A DNA stretch of 64,000 nt from Ottelia alismoides. Lineage: Eukaryota; Streptophyta; Magnoliopsida; Alismatales; Hydrocharitaceae. Location of the stretch: the NCBI GenBank assembly GCA_037367405.1, contig JAZKJV010000148.1, forward strand, positions 496,001 to 560,000, in the 5' to 3' direction. The translations under genes were made by a program, and so were the position numbers. Within the stretch, counting starts at the first letter, position 1. Each line of letters starts with the position of its first letter. The notes under the pieces were generated by a model. The model ran no database searches and was not told the origin of the DNA. It saw only the letters and a list, made by a program, of their open reading frames with translations. This document shows positions 23,352 to 35,002 of this stretch, in pieces.

Positions 23352-23948
23352 GTCACGCTGTCAACAAGTGCCCATCCTCTAACAGTCAGTACACCTCTTC
23401 ACGAACTCATCAGAGTCCTTGAAGAGGGTCAGCCACCACAAGCTGGATTGGAGCACTTTCTGTGTCGTTCTCCTCCCAGAATGATGTCCTCCTGCCTCAA
23501 GCTTGTGGCAGTACGTGAGGACGCTATGGTGTTCCTCCTGAGGAATACACCGATTTCAGACGCTATCCCCTCCTTCGTGGTAAAGGATGGGATCCTCCTA
23601 GTTGTAGGACTTGGCCTTCGCAAGGAAGGTCTCAAGCCTCTGCCTGGACCAATCTTGTGGGACTTTCCCAGCAACGAGGAAGTTCACAATATCGGCATAC
23701 CACGGGAGTGACGCGATAGCAAGGATCGCCTCATCTGGGAAGGTATCTCGAATAGGGTCAATCTGCTCAAACTCCTCAGGCTGCTCTAAACGGGAGAGAT
23801 GATCCGCCACCACATTCTTGACTCCAGGCTTATCCTTAATCTCAATGTCGAACTTCTGGAGTAGAAGGATCCATCTAGTGAGTATGGCCTTGGCATCCTT
23901 CTTTGCCATGGGGTACCTGATGGCGGTGTGATCTGTGTACAAAGTCAC
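23352..23948 (-). pseudogene. RNase H end and integrase zinc-finger region, element C
   Basis: The frame 23948-23598 has LYTDHTAIRYPMAKKDAK, RWILLLQKFDIEI and DKPGVKNVVADHLSRLE, i.e. the end of RNase H and the tether. It stops at AKSYN. After a frameshift the sequence continues to YCHKLEAGGHHSG and a CTDC pair, the HHCC zinc finger of integrase. Stops between 23352 and 23400 then separate it from the catalytic ORF. Confidence 0.8.
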
Positions 23949-23969
23949 TCTAGATCCAATGATATAAGA

Positions 23970-25206
23970 TCAAAACTTATCTAGGGCGAACACTACGGCT
24001 AGCATCTCCTTCTCTGTGACCGTGTAATTCCTCTGGGTGGAATCCAATGTGTGGCTAGCGTAGTGAATAGCAAAGGGGACTCCATCCCTCCTCTGTCCCA
24101 GCACTGTCCCTACGGCAAAATCGGAGGCATCCGTCATGATCTCGAATGGGACAGACCAATCAGGCGGCTGGAGGACAGGAGCCTCAATCACACACTGCTG
24201 GAGAGTCGCAAAGGACGAAAGACACTTGTCATCGACAAGGAACTCGGTGTCTTTCGTCAAGAGGTCAGTCAACGGCCGGGCAATCCTGCTGAAATCCTGA
24301 ATAAATCTCCTATAAAATCCAACGTGCCCAAGGAATGACCGTAGCTGCCTCAAATTAGACGGTGGTGCGAGTTTTCTAATGACATCAACCTTGGCCGGAT
24401 CAACCTCCATGCCCTTGTTGGAGATGATGTGGCCAAGCACCGTCCCTTGAGTCACCATGAAGTGACTCTTCTCCCAAGATAGAACCAAATGGTACTCAAT
24501 ACATCGCTGGAGTACTCGGTCTAGGCAGTCAAGACAGGAGTCGAATCCGTCGCCGTAGACGAGAAATCGTCCATGAAGACCTCCAAACACTCCCCTACCA
24601 TGTCTGAAAAGATCGACAGCATGCACCTCTGAAAAGTCGCAGGGGCATTGCATAGCCCAAATGGCATGCGTCGAAAGGCATATGTACCAAAGGGACAGGT
24701 AAAGGTGGTCTTCTCCTGATCCTCAGGAGCGATGGCCACCTGGTTGTAGCCCGAGTACCCATCCAGGAAGCAATAATGGCTCTTCCCTGCCAGTCTCTCA
24801 ATGATCTGGTCAATAAAAGGCAGGGGGAAATGGTCCTTCTTGGTGGCCTGGTTGAGTCTCCTGTAGTCAACACAGACCCTCCAAGAGGTGGGTACTCGTG
24901 TAGCAATCTCCTCTCCCGACTCACTGATCACAGTCGTGATGCCCGTCTTCTTGGGCACCACATGCAAGGGGCTGACCCACTTGGAGTCGGAAATGGGATA
25001 AATGAAATATGCACTCCACCATTTTGATATTTCCTTCATCACAACCTCTCTCAGGTTGGGGTTCAGTCGCCGCTGGAACTCACGCGATGGCTTCGCCCCC
25101 TCCTCGAGATAGATATGGTGGGAGCACACTGATGGATTAATCCCATGGAGATCTGCTACGCTCCATCCGATTGCCTTGCGGTTCTTTTCAAGAACCCCCA
25201 TCAAAC
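23970..25206 (-). pseudogene. Reverse transcriptase and RNase H, element C
   Basis: The frame 25204-24521 holds RT from MGVLEKNRKAIGWS through RVCVDYRRLNQATKKDHFPL, CFLDGYSGYNQVAIAPEDQE, MPFGLCNAPATFQRC and the active site LEVFMDDFS. A frameshift at about 24560 passes to 24653-23970, with the thumb, FIQDFSRIARPLTDLL, and RNase H (TDASDFAVGTVLGQRRDG, YTVTEKEMLAVVFALDKF). The first 241 bases (24966-25206) are also present at 30704-30944, so the domain is split and partly duplicated around insert E. In this copy the conserved WWSADFIYP reads WWSAYFIYP. Confidence 0.87.
24966..25206 (-). repeat. 241-bp direct repeat flanking insert E, left copy
   Basis: Matches 30704-30944 with two mismatches (a/c in aaatatgc, t/c in cgcgatgg). 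It encodes the start of RT. The right copy begins exactly where LTR E ends, and the left copy runs straight into E's 3' UTR, so it is far longer than an integration duplication. Confidence 0.92.
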
Positions 25207-27170
25207 TCCGTATATACTACGTATATACTTTAGCCATAACTCGTACTTTCATATTTTTCCTAATAAATATGGCTAATAATTCTTTAAAATTCACTAAAAT
25301 TCTTTAATAAAAAGATGTGATTATTCCTCAAATTCTTTTTGTATTTACTGATTAATAAATCAGGTGAAAATGTTTTTTGCAAAATGTTTGAAAAATAGTT
25401 TGAAAATCTTTGTGAACATCTATTGAAAACTATTTTGAAAATATTTTGTTGCATGTTTTCAACCTTTGTAAAAATGTGTGTTTTGTAAAATTTCTTTTCT
25501 TTGTGTGAAATAAAAATGCTTGAAAAATGATTTGCAAAATGGTTTGAAAAATGGTTGCAAAAATGATTTGAAAAACCTATATATACTGTTTTAAAAGCCT
25601 TTGCAAAATGATTTTCAAATGTGTGTACATGTTTGCAAAAATGTTTGTAAAAATTATTTTGGACTATAGTTTTCAAAAAATTTTGTGAAAAGCTTGTGTC
25701 AAATAAGTTTGAGGAATACATACATCACACCAAAATCCACTATATATGTATATGTATAAAATTGACCACTTACCCTTGTAAATTCTTAAAATCCATTTCT
25801 TGTATATATAAGAAGCACTCCCATGTACATGTTTTTAACCTAGTGTTCAGCCAAAACCTTTTTCTTTTCAAAAATCCCAAAAACATTTGCAAAACTAAAA
25901 TCCAAAAACATTTGAAAAATCTGTTTGAAAAAGACAAAAAATGCATATGCATCATCAGCATCCTTTCAAAAATCCATAAAAAGTTCAAAATCTTTGAAAA
26001 TTGCATCACAAAAATATTTTCTGCATAGCATTGCATAGCATTCGCATTTTTCGGATTGAGTTTGATAGTTGAACAAGTCTAAGTAAAATCCGGAGATTGG
26101 AGCTTGATTGGACCTTAAAATCTACCTAATAACAGGAGCCTTATAGGAACTGGGTTTGAGGTACTTCAGGTCTAGTTGACTTAATTCTTTGAGGATCACG
26201 AGACTTGGTTCAATGGATTCTTGACTATCTAAGTAGAGTATTTCGGAACACACGCACGACTCTTGTTGATAATGACCTAACTTGGACACCTGTACCTTTC
26301 ACATGGCTCAACTCAGTTGGAGTGGTGAGGGGATTGGATTTGCCGGTATGAGACGCACACAAGTGGAAACATTTGTCCTCCTCTAGGGAGGGAAGTGCAC
26401 CCCAACCCGTCCAGTGATTATGAAGTCTAACGACAGGAGGCTGTGGGTTGCGATAAAGCTTCAAAAGAGGGATAGTCTACTAGCTCAAGAGGAAAAACTC
26501 CTTATGTAAATGCTGCTGTGAGTAGTATTTCAAAAAAAAAAGTTCAGGCATGTACAAAAAATAAAAAGCCTGCAAAGTATGTACATATGTTGTAAAGACA
26601 ATAAGCAAGCTTGAGTTCCAAAGTCAAATATGTGAGCCTGCAGCTGGATGACTTGACTACACTGGTCTTGCATCCCAGGATAGGTAGCTACACTGGCTAC
26701 CGTCCATTCTTCTCTTCACCCCCTCCTCTTGAGCTGGTTGCCACTTGAACTTAGAAGGGAATACCCCGCTCCTCGAGGATGGAGTTGCTGGATTGGGGGA
26801 TCATTGGGTTGTCGTACTGGAGAAGTCAGTTTCTTTATCATTCTAGTTGGGGAGAGCCACCATCACTTACACTGTACAAGTCAGATTCATAGTCTTAAGA
26901 GTTTGCGTATGAGTTGAAGTATTTCTGACCTGGCTATTGAGGAGACTTGGACAGAGTTTTGGGATTCTCAGGGACTGTTGGATTTCAAATTCGGTTCTCA
27001 ATAAGGTTCCGCCCGCACTAAATTCCAAAGGTCCTACTTAAGCTCCAAACTTTGATTTTGTGAAGACAAGTTTGATAATTAAATTTAGTCCATCTTTCTT
27101 CTTTTTCTTTTCTTTATTTTTCTTTTTCTGCACTTATTGCATAAGTGTTTGCTAGGGACTAGCAAAGGCA
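25207..27170 (+). other. 3' untranslated region of element E
   Basis: AT-rich and non-coding, homologous in inverted orientation to 20355-21930 of C, including the conserved block at 26090-26960. Together with C's copy it forms an inverted repeat with about 3.3 kb between the arms. Confidence 0.7.
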
Positions 27171-27182
27171 AGTATAGGGGGA
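27171..27182 (+). promoter_or_regulatory. Polypurine tract of element E
   Basis: agtataggggga lies immediately before the TGATGAATCC start of LTR E. Same core as in element C. Confidence 0.8.
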
Positions 27183-30100
27183 TGATGAATCCACGTTTCA
27201 TCATCTTTATTCTATCATTTTGGCCTTAAAAACCCTAGTAAATGCGTGTAAATAGGCTTAATATAGGCATTTTAGCATTCATGCATATGTGTGTAAATAT
27301 TGTATAAAATGCGGTTTTTAAAGCCAAAATTATAGAATAAAGAAAAGAAAAGAAAAAGAATAAAATATTGTAAATATTTTATGACCCGGAACCCCGAGAC
27401 CTAGGCATCTTGATGAATAGGTCGACAAGGAATAAAGTAGGGGGAGATAAGGGCCAAAATACAGATAAGATACCTATACATTTTATTCATTCTTTATTCA
27501 TTTTGGGACCTATTTTTGGTTCTACTTTTTATACATCAAATAAAGAAACTTTGTACATGAAAGTTGTAGATAATTTAATAAAGAAAAATACAAAATTTAT
27601 TTCACTCAAAAATAATGTACAGATAAAAAGTTATGATCTGAATAAAAATCCAGAATCCCAACTTCCCAGACCCGTATCTCACAAACGAAAACTCCAAATG
27701 CAGCGTACTCACCTTTAATTGTATATAGAAGAAAATAAGCTATTTAATGGCGGTGGTTTCGCATTTGGCGGAGCTACGGTTTGAAAGTTGAGTTTTGGAC
27801 CCTCATTGTATACTTGTGCATATTAAAATATTCAATTTATTATTTATTTATTATTTTTATAATTTTATATTTTTATAATGTTGTAAATAATACTTGTAAT
27901 AATTATGTATATTAAAATCAGAACAAAAACATCATTAAAACTCAAATAAAAATACTTGTATATATTTGATACATAGGTATTATGCATACACTTATACCTA
28001 TATAAAATACACTGGTATTTTATTAAATATACAAAACATATCAGAAAAATAAAATAAAAATATATTTATGTCTATAAAAGTATTTTATAATTTTATAAAA
28101 TAAGAATTAAAAATAAATAAATTAAAGATACACAAATAAAAATAAAATACTCAAATACATAGATATAGATACCTATAGGGGTATAAATGCAAACTTGTAA
28201 AAATATAACTCATAAAAATAAATAAAAATCATAATAAAATAATTTATAAATTTTTAAACATTTTTTATTTTATAACCAAGATCTAATTAATTCATTTTCT
28301 ATTTTAAAACGAATTAATAAAACATTTTTTCCAAGGTTTTTCTGGTTGGTCCACGTGGACCAACCAGCTTCAGCCCTTGGTTGACCTTGGTCAGCTCTCT
28401 GACCAAGGTCTGTACATGTCAGAACTGCATTTTTCTTGGACTTCGCGGCTTTTTGGAGGGCGATCCTTTCACTGAATGAGGTCGGCCTCTTCTCGAGAAA
28501 TGTAGCCCTATGACTGCTCATCCACGCCTAGCCATTGGTTGGGCATTTGAATCGTTGTGCCGCCCGTGATACCTCATCGAAAGTGCCCCCTTGGCCAAGT
28601 TTCAAAACCGACCCCCTCTCTTCCATTGCTGGGCTGAACCCTCTTTGGTCCCATTTTCTCTCCCTTTTCGCGTGGACTAAGGATCGAGCTGGTGACAGCA
28701 ACTCTCCTCACCCGTGGAGAGGCAGCGGAGCGGTGCCAAGGGGCGTTCCAAGCCACCTCCGGCCGTCTAGCCGTCGAGGTCCATCTCGGGCATCTCTCGC
28801 CCTGGGGTTTGTTTTCTTTGCGTGTTTCTTTGCGTATTTTCAGTCACAGTAGCCGTAGCATAATTTTCTACTTTTTATTTCGCTTCGTTCCCATCTAATC
28901 ATCACGCTATCACCTCGCCGGAGCTCGACTTTCGCCATTCCCATCACCGTTCGTCATCACTCCCACGCGCCTAACATGCCGGTCGAGACGCGCTCTCGAG
29001 CCTATTCTATGCTGCAGGTATCCAGCGCCGACGTGTAGCCATCTGGAAGGTGCCTTGCAGCTCGCCGGAGGAGGAGGGCGCCGCCGCCGCGCGCGCCTGT
29101 GCAAAACAAGAACGTGGGGAGGGGCGCGCTACAGGCGCCGTCGGATTCGGCCTGTTCGTCCAGGCCTTCCATCATCCATCGGATCTCGGGCCACATCAGC
29201 CGTTGATCGCCCCCATCCAATCTAATCCTGGCCGTATTAACTGAAGGGGTATCAGCTCCCTGGGCGCCGACACGTGTCCCTTGAAGAATCATCAACGCCG
29301 TCGGATCCGCCCCCTTTATTGGGTATTTTGCAAGATCAACCCAGTGCCTTTTTGTATTTTATAATAGATCTAAAATCATTCATCTGCTGTCTATTATTGT
29401 TGAGACTTTTATCAAAAACCCCTCAGGCATTTTGAATATTGCATCCGCGCCCTTACCAAGCGCACGTGCGACGCACGCGTACCTGGGAATTTTTGCGCGC
29501 GCCCCCTCGCGAATTTTGCTATTGGAATTTAGTCTAAGGAGTTTATGTTTCAGTTATAATTTTTTGTGGAATTTGCATGTAGGACCTTGAATTTCTGACT
29601 AATTACATAAATGCCCCTGCATGCATGATTTTTCCTTATGCTTCTAGTATTTATTGCATGTATCTCTAAAATCCAAAAAAATCTACAAAAATTAACTTAG
29701 GTCTCTGTTGCATAGTACTTCCACGCCATATTTTTGTTTTTCATAATTATTTTATTTTTATATTTATTAAAAATCTAAAATAGGCATTTTCAGCACTGTT
29801 TGCATTAGAAAATCACTAAAAAATATAAAAACTCATCAGAAAAATCCCAAAAAATATATTTTATGTCTTTTAGTTTGTTTTAACCCCCATCCAAAAATCA
29901 TTAAAAAATACAAAACCCAACTCCTAAAAATTGCAAAACTCTAAAAACCTTCATAAAAATTTATAAAATCCATAAAAAATCCAAAAATAGTGTTTTTTTT
30001 CCTAAATTTTCTTGGTCTCATTATCTTTCACTGAAAATTAAGTTGGGGAATTTTTGCCACTGATTTCTATTTTATTTCTCCATTTTAAGTTTCAGCCTTG

Positions 30101-30703
30101 CTTTTTACTACTGTTTTCTTTATTTTGATAATAAAAAAAATACCAAAAACATTCTAAAAATTACCCAAAAATCACAAAAACAGTAAAAAAGTATAAAAAG
30201 ACTAAAAAGACTTTATTTACTAATTTTTGAATATTTTTATCCACTTTTATAAACCTCCCTTTCTTGCCTTTATTACATTCCGTTTATATTCCAATATTGA
30301 AAAAGAAAATATAAAAATATAAAATATAAAAAGAAAAATTATAAAAATCAGAAAATTAAAAACCAAAATACAAAATTAAAAATTAAAAAAATATAAAAAA
30401 TATAAAAATAAAAAACCCACAAAAAATAGCATAATAGACACGTGATCACTTTCACACATTTTTGTGCACTTGTGCCCCGTTCTACCTGTCTGCTCCCTGT
30501 GTTCGACCTCTACACATACTTGCACCTATACACATCTTGTTGTAGAGTTATAATAAATTTTAGCTCCGCACATTTACTTTCATTGCTTGATTTATCTGTT
30601 GTGGGTTAATTGTTGTTTTAATCCGGATTTTCGAGCGGTCACCGCATCGACTGTTGACTCGCCTTGTGAGTCAATACGACCGCTTGACTTTTTAGGTTAA
30701 ACA
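27183..30703 (+). repeat. 3' LTR of element E (3,521 bp)
   Basis: Starts tgatgaatccacgtttcatca (U3 palindrome) and ends ggttaaaca. Homologous to LTR A on the other strand: the cggagctacggtttgaaag segment at 27765-27790 and the ending with gtagagttataataaattttagctcc. GC-rich core at 28340-29520, with tggtccacgtggacca at about 28349-28364. AT-rich on both sides. Frames within the core (28535-28852, 29002-29295) are not supported. Confidence 0.88.
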
Positions 30704-33360
30704 AAGGGGCTGACCCACTTGGAGTCGGAAATGGGATAAATGAAATCTGCACTCCACCATTTTGATATTTCCTTCATCACAACCTCTCTCAGGTTGGGGT
30801 TCAGTCGCCGCTGGAACTCACGCGACGGCTTCGCCCCCTCCTCGAGATAGATATGGTGGGAGCACACTGATGGATTAATCCCATGGAGATCTGCTACGCT
30901 CCATCCGATTGCCTTGCGGTTCTTTTCAAGAACCCCCATCAAACGGGATTCCTGCTCTCCAGTCAGATCGGCGGAGATGATGACTGGGTACATCTCAGGT
31001 TCGCCCGCAAGGAACCGATACTTCAGCGCAGTAGAGAGCGGCTTCAGCTCTGGACAGCTGGGTGCTGGCAAATCTGGCTTTGGAAGAAGATGTGTGAATG
31101 CTGCTAATTCTGCCAAATCTGCCTGGGAGAAAGAATACGAACTCTCGCAAACTGGATCTGGAGGAGGCTGCTCAACTGTACTGTCTCTGATCTGCTCTGC
31201 CTCTACCTCCTCCTCATCTGTAGGCTCAGGTGGACTCAGGTCTGGCATCTGGTCATCACAATCTGCCCAATCAGACTCTGAATCCGAGGGATCTGCATCA
31301 AATAAGATGGCATCAGTACCACCATCACACACGGTGGCCTCAGTACCACCCTCACTAGAAACCGTGTCGTGGTCAAGAACCAGCTCTGCTGCCTCTGTAG
31401 TATCCTGAACCAAGACTGCGCTCTCCAAGTTCTCCTCTGTTGTCATCTCTGCATCAGTGGTGTCTGGAAATGAGAGGATGGCCTGTGCTGAAGGGTCTGC
31501 CCATGCTGCCTCATCATCTGTGATCACAAAATCACAGTCCTGGTGGATGTCTAACCCGACATCTGTCAGCTGCTCTGTATCGGTGCTGGCCTCTGAGCAT
31601 GCTCTCTCTCTGGCTCTGTAGTCCTCGACCGTCTCTATTTGTACACTCTCGCCCTCGACGCGAAAGTATACCTTCCCGCTATCATGATCAGTCACCGCCT
31701 TGGTTGTGGCCAAGAACGGACGACCGAGGATGATGGGGGTATCGGCCACTGAATCAGGGATCTCCATGTCCAACACTACGAAGTCCACGGGGAATTTCAG
31801 GCCCTGAATAGTGATGATAACGTCTCGCAACAACCCCTTCGGCTTCTTGACAGATCGATCAGCAAATTGAAGGACTGTCCTACTCTGTCGAAGAGTGCCC
31901 AACTCGAAGCGGTCGAGAAGGGCTGCCGGAAGGAGGTTGATAGACGATCCGCTATCCAATAAAGTACGGTCGAACCTCTGCTCACTAATCTGGCATCTGA
32001 CATACGGGGCTCCTGAATCTGGCCTCTTGGCCGGCAGACGATTCTGGATCACGAAGCACGTGGATTTCGTCAGCACATGTATCTCTGAATGATGGTTCCT
32101 CCTCCTTCTCCTGACTGTGGTCCTATCTCTCAAAGATCGCTGAAGAAGGGGGATGTGCTGCAAAGCCTCCTGAAGAGTCAGCTGTATGTGAAATCTGTCG
32201 ATCATGCTCTGGCTGAACTCCTCCTGCTCTCTCTTTTTTGGGTCTTTTTCTCTTTTCTTCCCCTTCCCCATCTGAAGGGCTCTAGGGAAGGGGATCACAG
32301 GGTCCTTCTCAGATGAAGGACTAGGAAAAGGCCTAGACGGCTCGACGGCCGAATCCGCACATACATCAATCACCACAGTGGGACCAGAAGAAACTAAACC
32401 TTTTCCTTTATTCAAAACAGTGTTCTGAGATACATCATCATGAGGAAAAACAACATCTCTCTCTACAAAAACACCGGTGGTCTCAGTACCACCACGGGCT
32501 GGCTCTGCTGCTGGACGTCTCGCGGCCTCAGTACTGCGGGCTGGCTCGGCTACTCTGGTGGCATCAGCACCACCTCCTCGAACTGGTGAAGCGGCGGCCT
32601 CAGTACCGCCGGTGGAATCAGCATCCTTGGTGGCATCAGTACCACCATCATTATCGTGTGCGGCCTCAGTACCGCTCTCCTCCTCCTCATCTGGCACCCT
32701 GGGTGGATCCTCGAGTCGTCGCTCAGATAAGGCGCCGCCTGCTGGTGCTCTACCGCTCCTAAGTGTAACAAAATCAACATCAAATAGATCCGAAGACATA
32801 TCATCAAATGGATCACTAGGAGTGGCATGCTCAGTGGAAACTACCTGCTCAGATTTCCTCTTCAGGCTATTCGGATTCGGCTCTATCTGGGCAGGGATGG
32901 CGGCCTTCCCTCTCATCAGGTCCCGCATCTCCTGGCGGAACTCGTCCATCTCCCGTCGAAAAGTAGCATGCTGGTCCGTGAGGATGCGGGCTATGTCGTC
33001 CAAGGCGGGGCTCTCCTGGGAGCCCGACGGGTAGCCTCTCTGGTGCTGAGGCTGCTGGAACTGGTGCTGCTGGTGCTGAGAGGGGTAAGAGGAAGGATGT
33101 TGCTGTGGGTGCTGCTGGTGAGCCTGCTGCTCACGTCCAAGGCTGTCCCTGCTGCTGATAGGGACGAGGAACGAAGGATGACTGCTGGTGTGGCTGGTAG
33201 GCTGGGGGCTGCTGCTGCTGGTGATCTCTCTGCTGGCCATACTGCCCTCCCTGACCGGATGACTGCTGCTGGGGCTGGGTACCTCCACTCCCCCACCTGA
33301 ATCCGGGATGGTCTCGTCGGATCCCAGGCTGAGGGTGGTCATACCAAATCCCGTTGACAT
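30697..33360 (-). CDS. Protease and RT N-terminus of the element C polyprotein
   Basis: 887-residue frame. The first 70 residues precede a frameshift and are probably not native. From about residue 75 it follows the Gln/His-rich gag end, then DFVTLRSGRAPAGGALSER and a linker of GGTDAT/GGTEAA repeats (about 240-310). The retropepsin domain carries catalytic LLDSGSSINLLP at about 467-475, with LGRPFLATTKAVTDHDSGK after it. An acidic linker with further GGTEAT repeats follows, then the RT start (KYRFLAGE at about 778 to KWVSP). The stop comes from LTR E sequence, so RT is cut by the insertion. Protease looks intact, unlike in element A. Confidence 0.85.
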   Translation of the reverse strand: MSTGFGMTTLSLGSDETIPDSGGGVEVPSPSSSHPVREGSMASREITSSSSPQPTSHTSSHPSFLVPISSRDSLGREQQAHQQHPQQHPSSYPSQHQQHQFQQPQHQRGYPSGSQESPALDDIARILTDQHATFRREMDEFRQEMRDLMRGKAAIPAQIEPNPNSLKRKSEQVVSTEHATPSDPFDDMSSDLFDVDFVTLRSGRAPAGGALSERRLEDPPRVPDEEEESGTEAAHDNDGGTDATKDADSTGGTEAAASPVRGGGADATRVAEPARSTEAARRPAAEPARGGTETTGVFVERDVVFPHDDVSQNTVLNKGKGLVSSGPTVVIDVCADSAVEPSRPFPSPSSEKDPVIPFPRALQMGKGKKREKDPKKREQEEFSQSMIDRFHIQLTLQEALQHIPLLQRSLRDRTTVRRRRRNHHSEIHVLTKSTCFVIQNRLPAKRPDSGAPYVRCQISEQRFDRTLLDSGSSINLLPAALLDRFELGTLRQSRTVLQFADRSVKKPKGLLRDVIITIQGLKFPVDFVVLDMEIPDSVADTPIILGRPFLATTKAVTDHDSGKVYFRVEGESVQIETVEDYRARERACSEASTDTEQLTDVGLDIHQDCDFVITDDEAAWADPSAQAILSFPDTTDAEMTTEENLESAVLVQDTTEAAELVLDHDTVSSEGGTEATVCDGGTDAILFDADPSDSESDWADCDDQMPDLSPPEPTDEEEVEAEQIRDSTVEQPPPDPVCESSYSFSQADLAELAAFTHLLPKPDLPAPSCPELKPLSTALKYRFLAGEPEMYPVIISADLTGEQESRLMGVLEKNRKAIGWSVADLHGINPSVCSHHIYLEEGAKPSREFQRRLNPNLREVVMKEISKWWSADFIYPISDSKWVSPFV
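30704..30944 (-). repeat. 241-bp direct repeat flanking insert E, right copy
   Basis: Second copy of 24966-25206. It keeps the conserved WWSADFIYP codons and continues into the rest of the polyprotein, so it is the original position of the sequence next to E's LTR. Confidence 0.92.
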
Positions 33361-34645
33361 CCATCAACAGCTCTGCATCGAACTGGGCTGGCGGGAGCAC
33401 TGCCAGCGGCTGATCCGGCTGGCATACCATCATCTGCAAGTCTGGAGATGGTGGGGACTGGTAAGAGGGCTGCTGCTGCTGGTACGGCTCCGTCTGTACA
33501 AGGTGAACCTGTCTAGGCTGCTGAAAGGAGCTGGAGCGCTGGGACGATCTGCTGCTGCCGCCGGTATCGCCTCACGACTGAAGATGGGGCTGGGAAGCCG
33601 TCTGTGCCTCCTGGAGACACATGAACTGGGTCTTCATGTCGCTTAGAGTCTGTGCCATCTGCTCCATTTGTGTGATGCCCTAGCACTGCTTCTTCTCGAT
33701 CAGCTCCATGCGGTCCAACTTCTCGCTGATGATACCCATATCTGCAGCGGACGACTCTGCCTGTGATGCTGCAACTGCGGATGAACTAGATGGACCGGCA
33801 TCGACCCGTGCTATCCTCTGGTACTGCATGGATCCTGGCTGCTGCTGGGGTCTGCCCTGTATATACAACCGGGTCTGGGACATCACCATATAGTTCTCGT
33901 CCATCTCCTCGAAGATGGCCCAGACCTGGTCGTAATCCTTGGCGAAATATGACCCGCCACAAGAAGCATTCACCAAGCCCTGGAGCTCTGGTGTCAGCCC
34001 GCTGAAGAAGCTCTGCACAAGGTTCGGCTTCGAGATATCATGGTGCGGGCATCGGTCTGTGAGCTCTCGGAACCTCTCCCATGCCTCATGGAATTGCTCA
34101 TTGGGGAGCATGGAGAAGTTGCTGATCAGGGCCCTCGCTGCATTGGTCCGGCCGAGTGGATAGTACTTGTTCAAGTACTCGATGCGGAGCTGCTCCCAGG
34201 TGTAAACAAACTTCCCCAAATGCTTCAGCCAGGTGGCTGCTCTGTCTGCTAGGGAGAAGGGGAAGGTGATCATCCGAATCGTATCCTGGTCCACATCGCG
34301 GTCGTGGACAGTACTGTAGATCATCAAGAACTCCTGGAGGTGGAGATGGGGCTCCTCGGTGGCAAGTCCGTGAAAACGGGGAAGCATCTGCAGGGTGTTC
34401 AGGGGGAACTTAAAGTCCCCCATGATAGCATGTACCACCACCCAATGATGCATCAGTGTAGATCCGTGATTGTGCAACTCCCGCATCGGTCTCGGTGGTC
34501 CTCCTGCCGTGGCGACTGCCGCTGCGGCGGCGGCGGCTGCTGCTGCGGCTGCTGCGGCTCGTACCTCTGCATCTGGTCCATCCTCAGGCTCGCTCTGATC
34601 TCTCTCTGCTTTGAGTCGCTCCAACTCTCTCCTCATCTCAATCAT
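33131..34645 (-). pseudogene. Gag core and Gln-rich half, element C
   Basis: The frame 34645-33680 (321 residues) holds an Ala run (residues about 31-45) and the gag capsid core: AATWLKHLGKFVYTWEQLR, YLNKYYPLGRTNAAR, NEQFHEAWERFRELTDRCPHH and QSFFSGLTPELQGLVNASCGG. The start of the coiled coil (MGIISEKLDRMELIEKKQ) follows. Stops at about 33678 and 33575 interrupt it, and the same frame continues to 33131 with GIWYDHPQPGIRR and the Q-rich tract. There a small indel shifts into the frame of the protease ORF. Without these lesions gag and pol would form one polyprotein. Confidence 0.85.
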
Positions 34646-34666
34646 GAAAGCTCTCTGATCCCTCAG

Positions 34667-35002
34667 CTACTGCTGCACTGTCTCTAACGAGGCGATCAGG
34701 GTGGAGTTGATCGCTCTCTGGTCCATCACGATGTGCTCTGTCCTGGAGCGGTCCTCTGAACTACCGGCCATGACGTCTGCAAAATCAAATGAGCCATACT
34801 CAGGTGCTGTCAAATCTGCTATTCTCTCCTCTGGCTCATATCTCTCAGAACCGAAAGAAAGGGGGTCGAGGGGGAATAGGGCGGAATCATACTCGGGCTC
34901 AGAGAATTGGTCTCGGCTCTCGCGGGCCAACCTAGATGATTGGGTAGACGTGCCCGAAAGTGGTGCAGCCAAAGGCTGCCTAAGAGAGCGTCTACCCATC
35001 AT
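34667..35002 (-). pseudogene. Gag N-terminal segment, element C
   Basis: 111 residues starting MMGRRSLRQPLAAPLSG, the same gag start as in A and D, then Ser/Glu-rich sequence (FSEPEYDSALFPLDPLSF, LTAPEYGSFDFADV). The frame is the same as the gag core but is separated by one stop at about 34664. This copy shows what the decayed segment in A once looked like. Confidence 0.8.

Larger units (their letters stand above)
25207..30703 (+). mobile_element. 5'-truncated + strand Athila element E nested in C
   Basis: Holds only the 3' UTR (25207-27170), polypurine tract (27171-27182) and 3' LTR (27183-30703) of an element opposite in direction to C. The 3' UTR starts with sequence like that just downstream of the terminal hairpin in C and in the right-end remnant (cataactcgtactttcat). 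So the break is close to the hairpin array, and all coding parts and the 5' LTR are absent. No ORF here is credible. Confidence 0.85.

Noticed and set aside
32477..33300. + strand ORFs of 157-185 codons
   Set aside because: Antisense shadows of the repeat-rich linker and Q-rich gag of element C.
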